A stretch of 64,000 bases of DNA from Burkholderia latens (GCF_001718795.1 NZ_CP013435.1:1116001-1180000), one strand, 5' to 3'; counted from the stretch's first letter, positions 47,855 through 58,016 are shown. Numbers and translations: made by a program. Notes: a model not told the origin generated them from the sequence alone.

Positions 47855-48136
47855 CCTGGGGCTCGATCGGACGGAACGGTCGCCGGCCGGCGCGGCGCCA
47901 TGCGTCGCGCGGCCGGCGGTTGCCGACTGTAACGCAATTCCCGCGCCCGCGTCCTTTCGAAACCCGTACGGTACGAGCTGGCGGGGCAATATGTCGCAGT
48001 TGACGAGGGCCGCCGCGCACGACGCGTCGAGCGCCGGATTCGCCCATCTCGGTACGCAGGCGCGGTAATATGCGCACAATTCCATTCTCGCAGCGGCGGC
48101 CCGCGCCTGCAGGCCGCTCCTCAGACCATCGAATCG

Positions 48137-48889
48137 ATGCAATCCGTTCCGGCTTCCTTGTCCCTGACCGATACCGCGTTCTTTTTCGACTTCGACGGCA
48201 CGCTCGTCGAGCTCGCGCCGACGCCCGACAGCATTCATGTGCCGCCGTCGCTGCTGACGCTGCTCGACGCGCTGCGGCGCCGCTCGCACGGCGCGGTTGC
48301 CGTCGTGTCGGGGCGCGGGATCGACAACCTCGACACGTTCCTGAACATGCCGGACCTGCCGATCGCGGGCCTGCACGGCGCCGAGCGCCGCGACGCGAAC
48401 GGCGACACGCAGCGCATCGGCTTCAACGACGAACGGTTGCTGCGCATCGAGCGCGAGCTCGCGGCCGTCGTCGATCGCCATCCTGGCATGCTGCTCGAAA
48501 TCAAGGGGGCGGCCGTCGCGCTGCACTATCGCAACGCGCCGGAGCGGGAGCCGGCCGCGCGCGAAGCGGCCGAGCGCCTCGTCGCCGAATATGCGGACGC
48601 TTACGTGCTGCAACCCGGCAAGATGGTGTTCGAGATCAAGCCGAAGGGCGTCGACAAGGGACGTGCGCTGGCCGCGTTCCTCGACGAGCCGCCGTTCGCG
48701 GGCCGCGTGCCGCTGTTCGCGGGCGACGACCTGACCGACGAGAAGGGTTTCGCGGTGGTCAACGCGCGCGGGGGCTTGTCGATCAAGGTCGGCGCGGGCG
48801 AGACGTCGGCGCGCATGCGGCTTGATTCGGTCGACGCGCTGCACGCGCAGATCGCCCGCTGGCTTGGTGTGGAGCAGCCGGGCGCATGA
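48137..48889 (+). CDS. otsB: Trehalose-6-phosphate phosphatase
   Basis: OtsB dephosphorylates trehalose-6-phosphate to trehalose, a compatible solute. The 250-residue HAD-family protein has motif I FFDFDGTLVELAP, VVSGRG, GLHGAERRD and motif IV FAGDDLTDEKGF, all typical of OtsB. Its stop overlaps the start of otsA by four bases (ATGA). The 282 bases upstream are shared with the divergent copper operon. Confidence 0.96.
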   Translation: MQSVPASLSLTDTAFFFDFDGTLVELAPTPDSIHVPPSLLTLLDALRRRSHGAVAVVSGRGIDNLDTFLNMPDLPIAGLHGAERRDANGDTQRIGFNDERLLRIERELAAVVDRHPGMLLEIKGAAVALHYRNAPEREPAAREAAERLVAEYADAYVLQPGKMVFEIKPKGVDKGRALAAFLDEPPFAGRVPLFAGDDLTDEKGFAVVNARGGLSIKVGAGETSARMRLDSVDALHAQIARWLGVEQPGA

Positions 48890-50265
48890 GCCGACTCATC
48901 ATCGTTTCAAACCGCGTCGCACCGATTTCGGAAGGCGAACCGGCGGCGGGCGGCCTCGCGATCGGCGTCTACGACGCGCTGAAGGAGACGGGCGGCATGT
49001 GGTTCGGCTGGAGCGGCGAAGTCGTCGCGTCCGGTGCGCCGCAGATTCGCGTCGACGAGCATGGCCCGGTGACGTTCGCGACGATCGGCCTGTCGCGCCG
49101 CGATTACGATCAGTACTACCGCGGTTTCTCGAACGCGACGCTGTGGCCCGCGTTCCATTACCGCGCGGATCTGATCCAGTATGACCGCCACGAGTTCGAC
49201 GGCTACCGCCGCGTGAACGTGTGGCTCGCGCAGCAACTGGTGCCGCTGCTGCAGGACGACGACGTGATCTGGGTGCACGACTATCACCTGATCCCGTTCG
49301 CGCGTGCGCTGCGCGCGGCCGGCGTGAAGAATCGCATCGGATTTTTCCTGCACATTCCGTTTCCGGCCGCGCAGGTGCTCGTCAACGTGCCGCCGCATCG
49401 CGAGCTGGTCGAGTCGCTGTGCGCGTTCGACCTGCTCGGTTTCCAGACCGAACCCGATCTGCGGGCTTTTTGCGACTATGTCGAGTTCGAGGCCGGCGGC
49501 GAAGTCGTGCGCGAAGAACGAACGGTGCGCGTGAATGCGTTCGGCAATTCGCTACGCGCGGCCGCCTATCCGATCGGCGTCTACCCGGACGAGATCGCGT
49601 CGCTCGCGCAGGCGGGCGAGACCGGCAAGGCCGTGCGCACGCTCGCGACGTCGCTGCGCGGGCGGCAGCTGATCATGAGCGTCGACCGGCTCGATTACTC
49701 GAAGGGACTCGTCGAGCGCTTCCGCGCGTTCGAGAAGCTGCTCGAGCATCAGGCGTCGATCCGCAATCGCGTGTCGTTCCTGCAGATCGCGCCGTCGACG
49801 CGGGCCGACCTGCGCGCATACCAGGACATCCGGCTGCAGCTCGAAGCGGAGTCGGGGCGCATCAACGGCCGCTACGCGGAGCTCGACTGGGCGCCGATTC
49901 TCTATATTCACCGGCAATACGACCGGCAGGTGCTGGCCGCGCTGTATCGGCTCGCTCGCGTCGGCTTCGTGACGCCGCTGCGCGACGGGATGAACCTCGT
50001 CGCGAAGGAATACGTGTCCGCGCAGAATCCGGACGATCCGGGCGTGCTGGTGCTGTCGCGTTTCGCCGGCGCCGCCCGCGAGCTGACGGGCGCGCTGATC
50101 GTCAACCCGATCGACATCGACGGGATGGCCGATGCGCTGTCGCAGGCGCTGACGATGCCGCTCGCCGAGCGGCGCGCGCGTTATTCGGACATGATCGCGC
50201 AGCTGCGCGAGAACAACGTGTCGGTGTGGCGCGACAATTTCTTGCGCGATTTGCAGCGCGCGTGA
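48886..50265 (+). CDS. otsA: Trehalose-6-phosphate synthase
   Basis: OtsA joins UDP-glucose and glucose-6-phosphate. The 459-residue GT20 protein has the N-terminal SNRVAPI and [11 protein letters not shown] loop, the [10 protein letters not shown] and HIPFP motifs, [11 protein letters not shown] and the C-terminal sugar-nucleotide site [14 protein letters not shown]. Length matches E. coli OtsA. With otsB it forms a two-gene operon sufficient for trehalose synthesis; expression is often osmotically or stationary-phase induced, but I see no sequence evidence for that. Confidence 0.97.
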   Translation: MSRLIIVSNRVAPISEGEPAAGGLAIGVYDALKETGGMWFGWSGEVVASGAPQIRVDEHGPVTFATIGLSRRDYDQYYRGFSNATLWPAFHYRADLIQYDRHEFDGYRRVNVWLAQQLVPLLQDDDVIWVHDYHLIPFARALRAAGVKNRIGFFLHIPFPAAQVLVNVPPHRELVESLCAFDLLGFQTEPDLRAFCDYVEFEAGGEVVREERTVRVNAFGNSLRAAAYPIGVYPDEIASLAQAGETGKAVRTLATSLRGRQLIMSVDRLDYSKGLVERFRAFEKLLEHQASIRNRVSFLQIAPSTRADLRAYQDIRLQLEAESGRINGRYAELDWAPILYIHRQYDRQVLAALYRLARVGFVTPLRDGMNLVAKEYVSAQNPDDPGVLVLSRFAGAARELTGALIVNPIDIDGMADALSQALTMPLAERRARYSDMIAQLRENNVSVWRDNFLRDLQRA

Positions 50266-50311
50266 CCGGCGCACCGCGCGGCGGATGTCGCGCGGAAACT
50301 GGCCGGTACCA

Positions 50312-50350
50312 TGAAAAAACCCCAAAAGTTGGCGTCCAACTTTTGGGGTT
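50312..50350. terminator. Terminator between otsA and the ABC exporter gene
   Basis: A 15-bp perfect stem AACCCCAAAAGTTGG (50318-50332) / CCAACTTTTGGGGTT (50336-50350) has a 3-base loop. On the minus strand it is followed by TTTTCATGG, so it chiefly ends the ABC gene. It also lies 52 bases past otsA. Confidence 0.9.
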
Positions 50351-50401
50351 CGGTTCGGCGAAGTACGGTGGCGGTTTTATCGGTTTGCGATTGCCACGAC
50401 G

Positions 50402-52231
50402 TTATGCCACGCGTTCGCCGCTCGGTGCGGTACCGTCGGGCACGTGATGGCGGCCCTGCTGTTTCGCGAGCAGGTCGCGGTACAGGCCCGGGCGGCTGCG
50501 CAGCACGTCGGGGCTGCCGTCGTCGATCACCTTGCCGTTGCTCATCACGATGATCCGGTCGAAATTGCGCAGCGTCGACAGCCGGTGTGCGATCGCGATC
50601 ACCGTGCGGCCGATCATGAGCCGGTCGAGCGCACTCTGGATCGCTTCTTCGGACGCGCTGTCGAGCGCCGACGTCGCTTCGTCGAGCAGCAGAATCGGCG
50701 CGTCCTTCAGGATCGCGCGCGCGATCGCGATGCGCTGGCGCTGGCCGCCGGACAGCTTCACGCCGCGGTCGCCGACGATCGTGTCATAACCTTCCGGCAT
50801 CGCCTCGATGAACTCCGAGCAGCGGGCGTCGCGCGCGGCGGCGAGCACTTCGTCGCGAGTCGCGTCCGGGCGACCGTATGCGATGTTGTCGTAGATGGTC
50901 CGGTGCAGCAGCGAGATGTCCTGCGGCACGAGCGCGATCGCCTGGCGCAGACTGTCCTGCGTGATCGACTTCACGTCCTGGCCGTCGACCATCACGGCGC
51001 CGTCCTGCGTGTCGTAGAAGCGCTGCAGCAGCGCGAGCACCGTCGATTTGCCGGCGCCGGACTTGCCGATCAGGCCGACACGCTGGCCGGGCTCGATATG
51101 GAGGTCGAAGTGGTCGAGGATCGCGCGACGGTGCGGATACGCGAACGTCACGCGTTCGAAATCGACGCGTCCGCCCTTGGGCGACAGCGGCTGCGCGTCG
51201 GAGCGGTCCGGCATTCCGTGCGGCTCGAGCAGCGTCTTCACGGCTTCCGACAGGCGGGCGATGTGCTGCGTGACGTCGACGAGCGCGACTGCGAGATCGC
51301 GCGTGCCGTGCAGGATCGTGAAACCGAGCGAGCTGACGAGCACGATATCGCCGGACGTCGCGCGGCCCTGGTCCCACAGCCACAGCGCCCAGCCGAGCAG
51401 GCCGGCGGACAGCATCGCGGTGATCACGGCGTGCAGCAGGCGCAGCTTCTCGAGATAGAGCAGGCTTTGCTGGCGCGCGTCCATCTCGGCCTTCACCGTC
51501 GCACTGAAGCGCTTCTGCTCGCGCAGCGTCATCCCGAACGCGCGCACGAGGCCCATGTTGCCGATCACGTCGACAAGCTCGCCGTCGACCGCGGCTGCCT
51601 TCGCCGCGAACGCGTGATGGCGTGCGGAGCCGCGTCCGGCGAGCTTGAACAGCACGATCGCGAGCACGGCCGAACAGCCGAGCAGGCCCGCGGCCATCAG
51701 CGGATTCACGACGATGATCATCAGGATCGCGCCCAGCACCGCGATGCACGGCGGCAGCACGTTCCACGCCATCGTGTTCTCCGACGTATAGACGGCGTTC
51801 GACGTCGCGGTGATGCGGCTGGCGAGCGTGCCCGGCTGTTTTTCCGAGTAGTACGTCGGCGAATGGCCGATCAGATACTGGAACAGATCGCGCCGCAGGT
51901 CGCCGGTGACCGCGACGAACGTGTGCGCGGCGACCCAGCCGCCGACGCGCCACAGCAGGTTGTCGGCTGCGATCAGTCCGACCAGCAGCGCGAACGCGCT
52001 CCACAGCGGGCCCGGATGATGGCGCCCGGTCGCAAGCACGTCGATGAGATGCTTGATCGCGTATTGCGAGCCGAGCGCGCAGCCGACGGCGGCCAGCACA
52101 CTGCAGAGCACGACCAGGTGCGCGACAGGATGCAGGCGGATGTAGCGGAACAGGAACGCGATCGGCCGATGCGCGTAGCTCGACAGCTTCGCGTTGTGGG
52201 CGTTGCGCTGGGCGGGGGTGAGAGATTCCAA
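50402..52231 (-). CDS. ABC exporter half-transporter
   Basis: A fused membrane-ATPase half transporter of about 609 residues, probably a homodimeric exporter. About six membrane helices are followed by an ATPase domain with Walker A GKSGAGKST, Q-loop VPQDIS, signature LSGGQRQRIAIARAI, Walker B ILLLDEATSALD and H-loop AIAHRLST. It resembles MsbA/multidrug-type exporters, but the substrate cannot be told. The start is uncertain. TTG 52231 (LESLTPAQRNAHN) gives the usual length; ATG 52312 would add 27 residues with no conserved content. Neither has a good ribosome site. Confidence 0.88.
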   Translation of the reverse strand: MESLTPAQRNAHNAKLSSYAHRPIAFLFRYIRLHPVAHLVVLCSVLAAVGCALGSQYAIKHLIDVLATGRHHPGPLWSAFALLVGLIAADNLLWRVGGWVAAHTFVAVTGDLRRDLFQYLIGHSPTYYSEKQPGTLASRITATSNAVYTSENTMAWNVLPPCIAVLGAILMIIVVNPLMAAGLLGCSAVLAIVLFKLAGRGSARHHAFAAKAAAVDGELVDVIGNMGLVRAFGMTLREQKRFSATVKAEMDARQQSLLYLEKLRLLHAVITAMLSAGLLGWALWLWDQGRATSGDIVLVSSLGFTILHGTRDLAVALVDVTQHIARLSEAVKTLLEPHGMPDRSDAQPLSPKGGRVDFERVTFAYPHRRAILDHFDLHIEPGQRVGLIGKSGAGKSTVLALLQRFYDTQDGAVMVDGQDVKSITQDSLRQAIALVPQDISLLHRTIYDNIAYGRPDATRDEVLAAARDARCSEFIEAMPEGYDTIVGDRGVKLSGGQRQRIAIARAILKDAPILLLDEATSALDSASEEAIQSALDRLMIGRTVIAIAHRLSTLRNFDRIIVMSNGKVIDDGSPDVLRSRPGLYRDLLAKQQGRHHVPDGTAPSGERVA

Positions 52232-52796
52232 AATATGCGTGCGGTGATTCGGTGAGTGGGCGCGTCGGCCGGGTTGCGGCCGGCGAATCGCCCGGACTGA
52301 ACAATCCGGCATTGTAAACAACGCCGTGCATTGCGCTGCGCGAATCTTGCCTGGATCAGGCCGGTGCGCGGACAATTTTGAGATAAAATCCGGCATCCCG
52401 TCCTGCCGCATGCGCCGGAATCGCGATGCCGGCGGCGACGAGATGACAAGGAACGCCAAAAGGGCCTTCCACTCTAGAACGGACGCCCGAGTCCGCGGGT
52501 TGCAAAGTGTTGCACCTTTGTAACAAAGTAAAGTGTTTGAAATGTCGCGCGCCGTATCGGGATTAACCCTAGATAATCGGCTCCGGGTTCGATTCCAGGT
52601 TTTTACGAACCCCTGTCAACGGGTCTTCGTTTCAAACGTTCTATGCCTGTCGCGTCGCCGACGCTCCTTGAGCAGCGCGGGTTTCGACGCTCCTGGCAGG
52701 TAATTCGTCCGATCATCGGACGAGTCCATCCGGCCCGGACCGGCGGCAGGTTGCCGACCCATACCTGGTTTTTAGCCGATTTTTTAGGAGTTACGC
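52232..52796. promoter_or_regulatory. Divergent promoter region of the ABC exporter and glycosyltransferase genes
   Basis: No gene is supported in these 565 bases. Two inverted repeats stand out: CTTTGT-A-ACAAAG (52516-52528) and CGTCCGAT-C-ATCGGACG (52706-52722). The first lies in an A/T-rich patch. A GATAAT box (52572-52577) is a possible -10. The glycosyltransferase has a clear TTAGGAG ribosome site just before its ATG, so this long leader belongs mainly to that gene. Confidence 0.55.
52706..52722. promoter_or_regulatory. Perfect 8-1-8 palindrome upstream of the glycosyltransferase
   Basis: CGTCCGATCATCGGACG is a perfect inverted repeat with a single central base, 75-90 bases before the glycosyltransferase ATG. 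It is a candidate operator, or a hairpin in the message. Confidence 0.5.
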
Positions 52797-53861
52797 ATGC
52801 GAATCGCCCAAATCGCTCCGTTGCATGAAGCGGTTCCCCCGAAGCTTTACGGCGGGACCGAGCGAGTGGTGTCCTATCTGACCGAAGCGCTCGTCGAGAT
52901 GGGGCATGACGTCACGCTCTTCGCGAGCGGCGATTCGCAAACGTCCGCGAAGCTCGAAGCGTGCTGGCCGCAGGCGCTGCGCCTCGACCCGACGATCCGC
53001 GACGTGATGGCCCCGCACATGCTGCTCCTCGAGCAGGTGCGCCGCCGCGCGGAAGAGTTCGACGTGCTGCACTGCCACATCGACTACTATCCGTTCTCGC
53101 TGTTCTCGCGCCAGCCGGTTCCGCATCTGACGACGATGCACGGCCGTCTCGACCTGCCGGAACTGCAGCCGATCTTCAATGCGTTCAGCGACGTGCCGGT
53201 CGTGTCGATCTCCGACAACCAGCGCATCCCGCTGCCGCAGGCGAACTGGCTGTCGACCGTCTATCACGGCTTGCCGGAGAACCTGCTGACGCCGATCCCG
53301 AACGTTAAGCCGAGCTACCTCGCGTTCCTCGGCCGCATCTCGCCGGAAAAGCGCGTCGACACCGCGATCCGTATCGCCGAGCAGGCGGGCATGCCGATCA
53401 AGATCGCCGCGAAGCTCGACAAGGCCGATCGCGCTTACTACGAAGAAAAGATCAAGCCGCTGTTCGCGCTGCCGCACGTCGAGTACATCGGTGAGATCAG
53501 CGAGTCGGAAAAAACCGAATTCCTGGGCAACGCGCACGCGCTGCTGTTCCCGATCGACTGGCCGGAGCCGTTCGGCCTGGTGATGATCGAGGCGATGGCG
53601 TGCGGCACGCCGGTGATCGCGTTCAAGCGCGGCTCGGTGCCGGAAGTGATCGAGAACGGCGTGTCGGGCTTCGTCGTCGAAGACGAACTGTCGGCCGTCG
53701 CGGCGCTCAAGCGCCTCGATACGCTGCCGCGCGAGAAGGTCCGCGCTGCATTCGAAGCACGCTTCTCGTCGAAGGTCATGGCGCAGAACTACGTGAAGGT
53801 CTACGAGGAACTGCTGCGCCAGAAGCGCCGCACCGTGCTGCGCGAAGTCAACGCAGGCTGA
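52797..53861 (+). CDS. GT4-family glycosyltransferase
   Basis: A 354-residue GT-B glycosyltransferase. The N-terminus is MRIAQIAPLHEAVPPKLYGGTERVVSYL, with the acceptor-side GG loop. The C-terminal domain has YLAFLGRISPEKRVDTAIRIAEQAG and the donor-site E-x7-E motif in PEPFGLVMIEAMACGTPVIAF. The family transfers sugars from nucleotide donors to glycans, lipids or small molecules. It is not inside a polysaccharide cluster, so its product is unknown. It has a TTAGGAGT ribosome site and is followed by a GC-rich terminator. Confidence 0.92.
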   Translation: MRIAQIAPLHEAVPPKLYGGTERVVSYLTEALVEMGHDVTLFASGDSQTSAKLEACWPQALRLDPTIRDVMAPHMLLLEQVRRRAEEFDVLHCHIDYYPFSLFSRQPVPHLTTMHGRLDLPELQPIFNAFSDVPVVSISDNQRIPLPQANWLSTVYHGLPENLLTPIPNVKPSYLAFLGRISPEKRVDTAIRIAEQAGMPIKIAAKLDKADRAYYEEKIKPLFALPHVEYIGEISESEKTEFLGNAHALLFPIDWPEPFGLVMIEAMACGTPVIAFKRGSVPEVIENGVSGFVVEDELSAVAALKRLDTLPREKVRAAFEARFSSKVMAQNYVKVYEELLRQKRRTVLREVNAG

Positions 53862-53901
53862 CGCCGGGCCGCCGGCCGCATTGCGGCCGAGGCCGTCATC
53901 G

Positions 53902-53931
53902 ACGCCCCGTCCGGGTACCCGGCGGGGCGTT
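53902..53931 (+). terminator. Probable terminator after the glycosyltransferase gene
   Basis: Stem ACGCCCC (53902-53908) / GGGGCGT (53924-53930), with an inner palindrome CCGGGTACCCGG (53911-53922). Only TTGTC follows, so the U-tract is poor. Confidence 0.6.
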
Positions 53932-54097
53932 GTCACATCTGCGGCGCCGATCTGTTGTATTCTCGCCGCGCCCGGCGCCGCGAACGGCCGCGGAAGCGGT
54001 CCGCCGCGCGATCCGGGCGTCTGTCCAGACGGTAATGTCCCTATAATGGCCGTGCCGTGAAATCCGGCCCCGCACGATCATCGAGAGGAGAGCAGTC

Positions 54098-54910
54098 TTG
54101 GCGAGAACGAAAACCACGCGTGCAGCGCCGGCCCCCGGTGCCGGCGTGATCTTCGCATTGCGCGCGATCGGTCTCGTGCTGTTCGCGCGCTGGCTGTTCT
54201 CGATGTCGCAAATGGGTTATCGCGCGTCGCTGTCGGCGATGGTGTCGTCGCCGTGGGCGTTCGTCTATCTGGTCCTGATCTTCCTGCTGCTCGCGCTGCC
54301 GGGCGCCGCTGCGCGTGCCGAACGGCCGTTCCATCCGCTGCCCCAGTGGCTGCGGCAGGCGCTGCGCGTACTCGCGCTGATCGGTTTCCTGTTCGCCGTG
54401 TGGTCGATCGGCGCATTCGTGTGGGCAGCCGGCTGGCGTCGCGCACTGCACGCGGTGACGGCCACCAACGGCTGGCTCGTCGCCGCCCCCGCACTGTATG
54501 GGGCAATCGTATGGATGTGCCGCCCGCGGGCGCTGTGGCGCACCAACGTGGCCGCCCGCCGGTTCGCGGTCGGCCGTTACGCGATTTCGCTCGATACGCT
54601 CACGCGCACCGCGATCGTGTGGATGGAAAGCCGCAAGGTCGGCCAGTACGACGCACGCGAATTATCGGTGCGCTGGCCCGGCCAGGCGGCCCCGGCTGGC
54701 GGCGGGCAGGGCGAGCCCGTCGCGCAGCCGGCCGCTGCCATGCCGCCGCGACGCGGCAGCCTGTTCCGGCGCCCGAAGGTGGAACTGCTGTGGGATTCTC
54801 CCGCCGCCGTCGGCCATAACCGGCAGATCGTGATGCGCACGCCGCTCGCAACCGAGGGCGATCGCGTCGCGGTGCTCGCGCTCGACGCGGCGCTCAAGCA
54901 GATCGTCTGA
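54098..54910 (+). CDS. Membrane protein of unknown function
   Basis: A 270-residue protein with about four hydrophobic segments (near 15-35, 50-68, 87-110 and 125-140). A cytoplasmic-looking C-terminal half follows, containing the Pro/Ala/Gln-rich linker GQGEPVAQPAAAMPPRRG. I do not recognise the family. The TTG start at 54098 is supported by a GAGAGGAG ribosome site six bases upstream. It is followed after 35 bases by another membrane-protein gene in the same direction. Confidence 0.75.
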   Translation: MARTKTTRAAPAPGAGVIFALRAIGLVLFARWLFSMSQMGYRASLSAMVSSPWAFVYLVLIFLLLALPGAAARAERPFHPLPQWLRQALRVLALIGFLFAVWSIGAFVWAAGWRRALHAVTATNGWLVAAPALYGAIVWMCRPRALWRTNVAARRFAVGRYAISLDTLTRTAIVWMESRKVGQYDARELSVRWPGQAAPAGGGQGEPVAQPAAAMPPRRGSLFRRPKVELLWDSPAAVGHNRQIVMRTPLATEGDRVAVLALDAALKQIV

Positions 54911-54945
54911 TTTCGCCTGCGTGGCGCAGGCAACGAGGAGGCGCA

Positions 54946-55410
54946 ATGATCGTCCGTTGGTTGCTTGCAGCCGTGCATTTGATGGCGTTCGGCGTCGCGT
55001 TCGCGGCGATCGCGGGGCGTAATCGTGCGCTGCGCCGGGTCATCGCATCGGCACAGGCCGCCGATCTGCCCGGCGTGTTCAAGGCCGACGCAGTGTGGGG
55101 GCTGTCTGCACTGGTCCTGATCGCGACGGGGCTCACGCGCGCATTCGGCGGTTTCGAGAAAGGCTCGGCGTATTACCTTCACGAGCCGCTCTTTCACGTG
55201 AAGATGACCGCTCTGGTGCTGATCCTGCTGCTCGAAATTGTGCCGATGCTCGGGCTGATCCGTTGGCGCATCGACGCCCGCAAGCAGCAGATGCCCGATC
55301 TCGGCCGTGCGCGAACCTACGTACGGATCGGCCACTGGCAGGCACTGCTCGTGATGGTCATCGTGTTCGCCGCGTCGGGGATGGCGCGGGGGATCGGGCT
55401 GGCCGGGTAG
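54946..55410 (+). CDS. DUF2214-type membrane protein
   Basis: A 154-residue protein with four hydrophobic helices (about 5-24, 48-65, 82-102 and 128-148). A conserved-looking YYLHEPLFHVKM segment lies before helix three. The pattern matches a DUF2214-type membrane family with conserved His residues. Function unknown. It has a GAGGAGG ribosome site and is likely cotranscribed with the preceding membrane protein. It is convergent with gudD. Confidence 0.82.
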   Translation: MIVRWLLAAVHLMAFGVAFAAIAGRNRALRRVIASAQAADLPGVFKADAVWGLSALVLIATGLTRAFGGFEKGSAYYLHEPLFHVKMTALVLILLLEIVPMLGLIRWRIDARKQQMPDLGRARTYVRIGHWQALLVMVIVFAASGMARGIGLAG

Positions 55411-55482
55411 CGGCCGACGCGTGGGCAAACGCCGCACATCGGCCGCCGACCGCGCGGATTCGCCGCCCCGCGCGTGCCGCGC

Positions 55483-56835
55483 TCAGCGCACGAGACACGG
55501 GCGCTTGTTGTTGAAGGTCCACCCCGGAATCAGATACTGCATCGCCGCCGCGTCGTCGCGCGCGCCGAGCCCGTGCTGCTTGTACAGCTCGTGCGCACGC
55601 GCGACCGCATCCATGTCGATGTCGATGCCGAGACCCGGCCGCTTCGGCACCTCCACAAGCCCGTTCTCGATCTTCAGCGGCTCGCGCGTCAGGCGTTCGC
55701 CGTCCTGCCAGATCCAGTGCGTGTCGATGGCCGTGACCTGGCCGGGCGCCGCAGCGGCGACATGCGTGAACATCGCGAGCGATACGTCGAAGTGATTGTT
55801 CGAATGGGAGCCCCACGTGAGGCCCCAGTCGCGGCACATCTGCGCGACGCGCACCGAGCCCTGCATCGTCCAGAAGTGGGGGTCGGCGAGCGGGATGTCG
55901 ACGGCCTGCAACTGCACCGCGTGGCCCATCTGGCGCCAGTCGGTCGCGATCATGTTGGTCGCCGTCGGCAGCCCGGTCGCGCGGCGGAACTCGGCCATCA
56001 CCTCGCGGCCCGAGTAGCCGTTTTCCGCGCCGCACGGATCTTCCGCATACGCGAGCACGTGGTGCAGGTCGCGGCACAGCCGCACGGCCTCGTCGAGCGA
56101 CCATGCGCCGTTCGGGTCGAGCGTCACGCGGGCATTGGGGAAGCGCTCGGCGAGCGCCGTCACCGCCTCGACCTCGCGCGCGCCTTCGAACACGCCGCCT
56201 TTCAGCTTGAAATCGTTGAATCCGTAGCGCGCATGCGCGGCTTCCGCGAGTCGCACGACCTGCTCGGGCGTCAGCGCGGCTTCGTCGCGCACGCGAGTCC
56301 AGTCGTCGGTCGCGCCGCGGCCGTCGCGATACGGCAGCGCCGTCCGGGTGCGATCGCCGACGTAGAACAGGTAGCCGAGCATCTCGACGCGCTCGCGCTG
56401 CTGCCCCTCGCCGAGCAGCGCAGCCACGGGCACGCCGAGATGCTGGCCGAGCAAGTCGAGCAACGCGGCTTCGAGCGCGGTGACCGCATGGATCGTGGTG
56501 CGCAGGTCGAACGTTTGCAGCCCGCGCCCGCTCGCGTCGCGATCGGCGAACGTGCGCCGCACGTCGTTGAGCACCGCATGGTAATTGCCGACAGGCTGGC
56601 CGACGACGAGCGCACGCGCGTCGTCGAGCGTGCGGCGGATGCTTTCGCCGCCCGGCACTTCGCCGACGCCGGTCCGGCCCGCGCTGTCCTTGAGGATGAC
56701 GAGGTTGCGGGTAAAGAACGGGCCGTGTGCGCCGCTCAGGTTGAGCAGCATGCTGTCGTGGCCGGCGACCGGAATGGCTTGCAGGTCGACGATGCGCGGC
56801 GTGTCGTGGGAAGGCGAGGCAGTGACGGCGTTCAT
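55483..56835 (-). CDS. gudD: Glucarate dehydratase
   Basis: GudD converts D-glucarate to 5-keto-4-deoxy-glucarate. The 450-residue enolase-superfamily protein has the acid/base Lys in [13 protein letters not shown], metal ligands in [13 protein letters not shown] and AYAEDPCG and the ATNMIATDW segment. The catalytic His is in [19 protein letters not shown]. Length is near the 446 of E. coli GudD. ATG 56835 is preferred over a start 39 bases upstream. A divergent GntR/FadR regulator lies 419 bases away, and a copy of its presumed operator sits about 70 bases upstream of gudD. Transporter and KdgD-type genes are not in this window. Confidence 0.94.
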   Translation of the reverse strand: MNAVTASPSHDTPRIVDLQAIPVAGHDSMLLNLSGAHGPFFTRNLVILKDSAGRTGVGEVPGGESIRRTLDDARALVVGQPVGNYHAVLNDVRRTFADRDASGRGLQTFDLRTTIHAVTALEAALLDLLGQHLGVPVAALLGEGQQRERVEMLGYLFYVGDRTRTALPYRDGRGATDDWTRVRDEAALTPEQVVRLAEAAHARYGFNDFKLKGGVFEGAREVEAVTALAERFPNARVTLDPNGAWSLDEAVRLCRDLHHVLAYAEDPCGAENGYSGREVMAEFRRATGLPTATNMIATDWRQMGHAVQLQAVDIPLADPHFWTMQGSVRVAQMCRDWGLTWGSHSNNHFDVSLAMFTHVAAAAPGQVTAIDTHWIWQDGERLTREPLKIENGLVEVPKRPGLGIDIDMDAVARAHELYKQHGLGARDDAAAMQYLIPGWTFNNKRPCLVR

Positions 56836-57254
56836 GGCGGCGATGGCGAAAGAGTGGGCGATGCCGTGCGGCAAAAGCTTTGCCGCGCGCGGCGGGAGGT
56901 GCGATCATTCGACAACCGACGTGCGCGGCGCGCTAGCCCAGCAGGTCGACAGCAATCCGCAGGGGGGCGACCCAGCTCGACGCCGGTGTCGCGGTGGACC
57001 GGAGCAAGCGCGTGCGCGCATTTCGGTCGACCGCGAAACCGGGTACCGGCTCGCGTGCTGAAGCGCGTGAGCGGGCCCATCGCGACTACGGGACCCGGTG
57101 CGTACAGCGTGTGTGCCGAGGTCAACAGGAGATCCGTGTCGAGATCATCAGTCGTCGGATGACTTGTGACGCAGTATAATGAATCATCGGCGTTCGCTCA
57201 AACCCCGCGTAAACCCTCGGCTCACATTACGATCATTCGAAAGGAACCGGCCTC
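56836..57254. promoter_or_regulatory. gudD/gntR divergent control region
   Basis: No gene is supported in these 419 bases. They hold three copies of a motif related to GTYGTCGRATGAYC: 56903-56916 (minus orientation, ahead of gudD), 57151-57164 (plus orientation) and a weaker copy at about 57229-57242. A TATAAT box (57175-57180) lies just downstream of the second copy and can serve as the regulator's -10, so a bound repressor would cover the -35 region. Confidence 0.65.
57151..57164 (+). promoter_or_regulatory. Candidate GntR operator at its own promoter
   Basis: GTCGTCGGATGACT contains the near-palindrome GTCGTC-G-GATGAC (5 of 6 pairs). It lies 11 bases before the TATAAT box of the regulator, which fits autorepression. 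Confidence 0.6.
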
Positions 57255-58016
57255 ATGTCCGTGCCCACGCTTCCCGCAGCGCCGCGCCGTCGCGCACGCA
57301 GCCTCGCACAAGATGTCGTCGACGCGCTGACCGCGCAGATCGAAAACGGCACGCTGCGTCCCGGCGACAAGCTGCCGACCGAAACCGAAGTCATGGCGGC
57401 GCAGGGCGTCAGCCGCACGGTCGTGCGCGAAGCGATCTCGCGTATGCAGGCGAGCGGCCTCATCGAGACGCGCCACGGCATCGGCAGCTTCGTGCTCGAG
57501 CCGTCACGCCGCCAGACGCTCGGCATCGATCCCGCGACCATCACGACGCTGCGCGACGTGCTCGCAGTGCTCGAATTGCGGATCAGCCTCGAAAGCGAAT
57601 GCGCGAGCCTCGCCGCGCAGCGCGCGAACGACACCGATCTGGCCGCGCTGCGGCGCGCGCTCGACGCGATCGCGTCGGGGGCCGGCGGCGGCCGCGACAC
57701 CGCGCAGCTCGACTTCCAGTTCCACCTGCAGATCGCGCAGTCCACCGGCAACCGCTATTTCGTCGACATCATGACGCAGCTCGGCGCATCGATCATCCCC
57801 CGCACGCGGGTGAACTCGGCGCGCTTCGCCGGTGACGATCTCGAACGCTACGTCGGCCGGCTCAATCACGAGCACGAGGACATCTACGAGGCGATTGCGC
57901 GTCACGACCCGGAAGCCGCACGCGCCGCGATGCGCACGCATCTGACCAACAGCCGCGAGCGGCTGCGCCGCGCGCACGAGGCCGCCGAAGCGGAACGCGA
58001 CACGCAGGCCAGCTGA
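57255..58016 (+). CDS. GntR-family (FadR subgroup) transcriptional regulator
   Basis: A 253-residue regulator. The N-terminal winged helix is QDVVDALTAQIENGTLRPGDKLPTETEVMAAQGVSRTVVREAISRMQASGLIETRHGIGSFV. The C-terminal all-helical FCD effector domain has metal-binding His in DFQFHLQIAQSTGN, NHEHEDIYEAI and AMRTHL. FCD regulators of this type sense sugar acids. With gudD divergent, glucarate or a breakdown product is the likely ligand. It has an AAAGGAACC ribosome site. Related palindromes lie at its own promoter, at gudD and downstream of it. Confidence 0.92.
   Translation: MSVPTLPAAPRRRARSLAQDVVDALTAQIENGTLRPGDKLPTETEVMAAQGVSRTVVREAISRMQASGLIETRHGIGSFVLEPSRRQTLGIDPATITTLRDVLAVLELRISLESECASLAAQRANDTDLAALRRALDAIASGAGGGRDTAQLDFQFHLQIAQSTGNRYFVDIMTQLGASIIPRTRVNSARFAGDDLERYVGRLNHEHEDIYEAIARHDPEAARAAMRTHLTNSRERLRRAHEAAEAERDTQAS

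Noticed and set aside
52578..52604. T-loop-like GGGTTCGATTCC resembling a tRNA 3' end
   Set aside because: The flanking T-stem is mismatched and no acceptor, D-arm or anticodon arm can be found around it.
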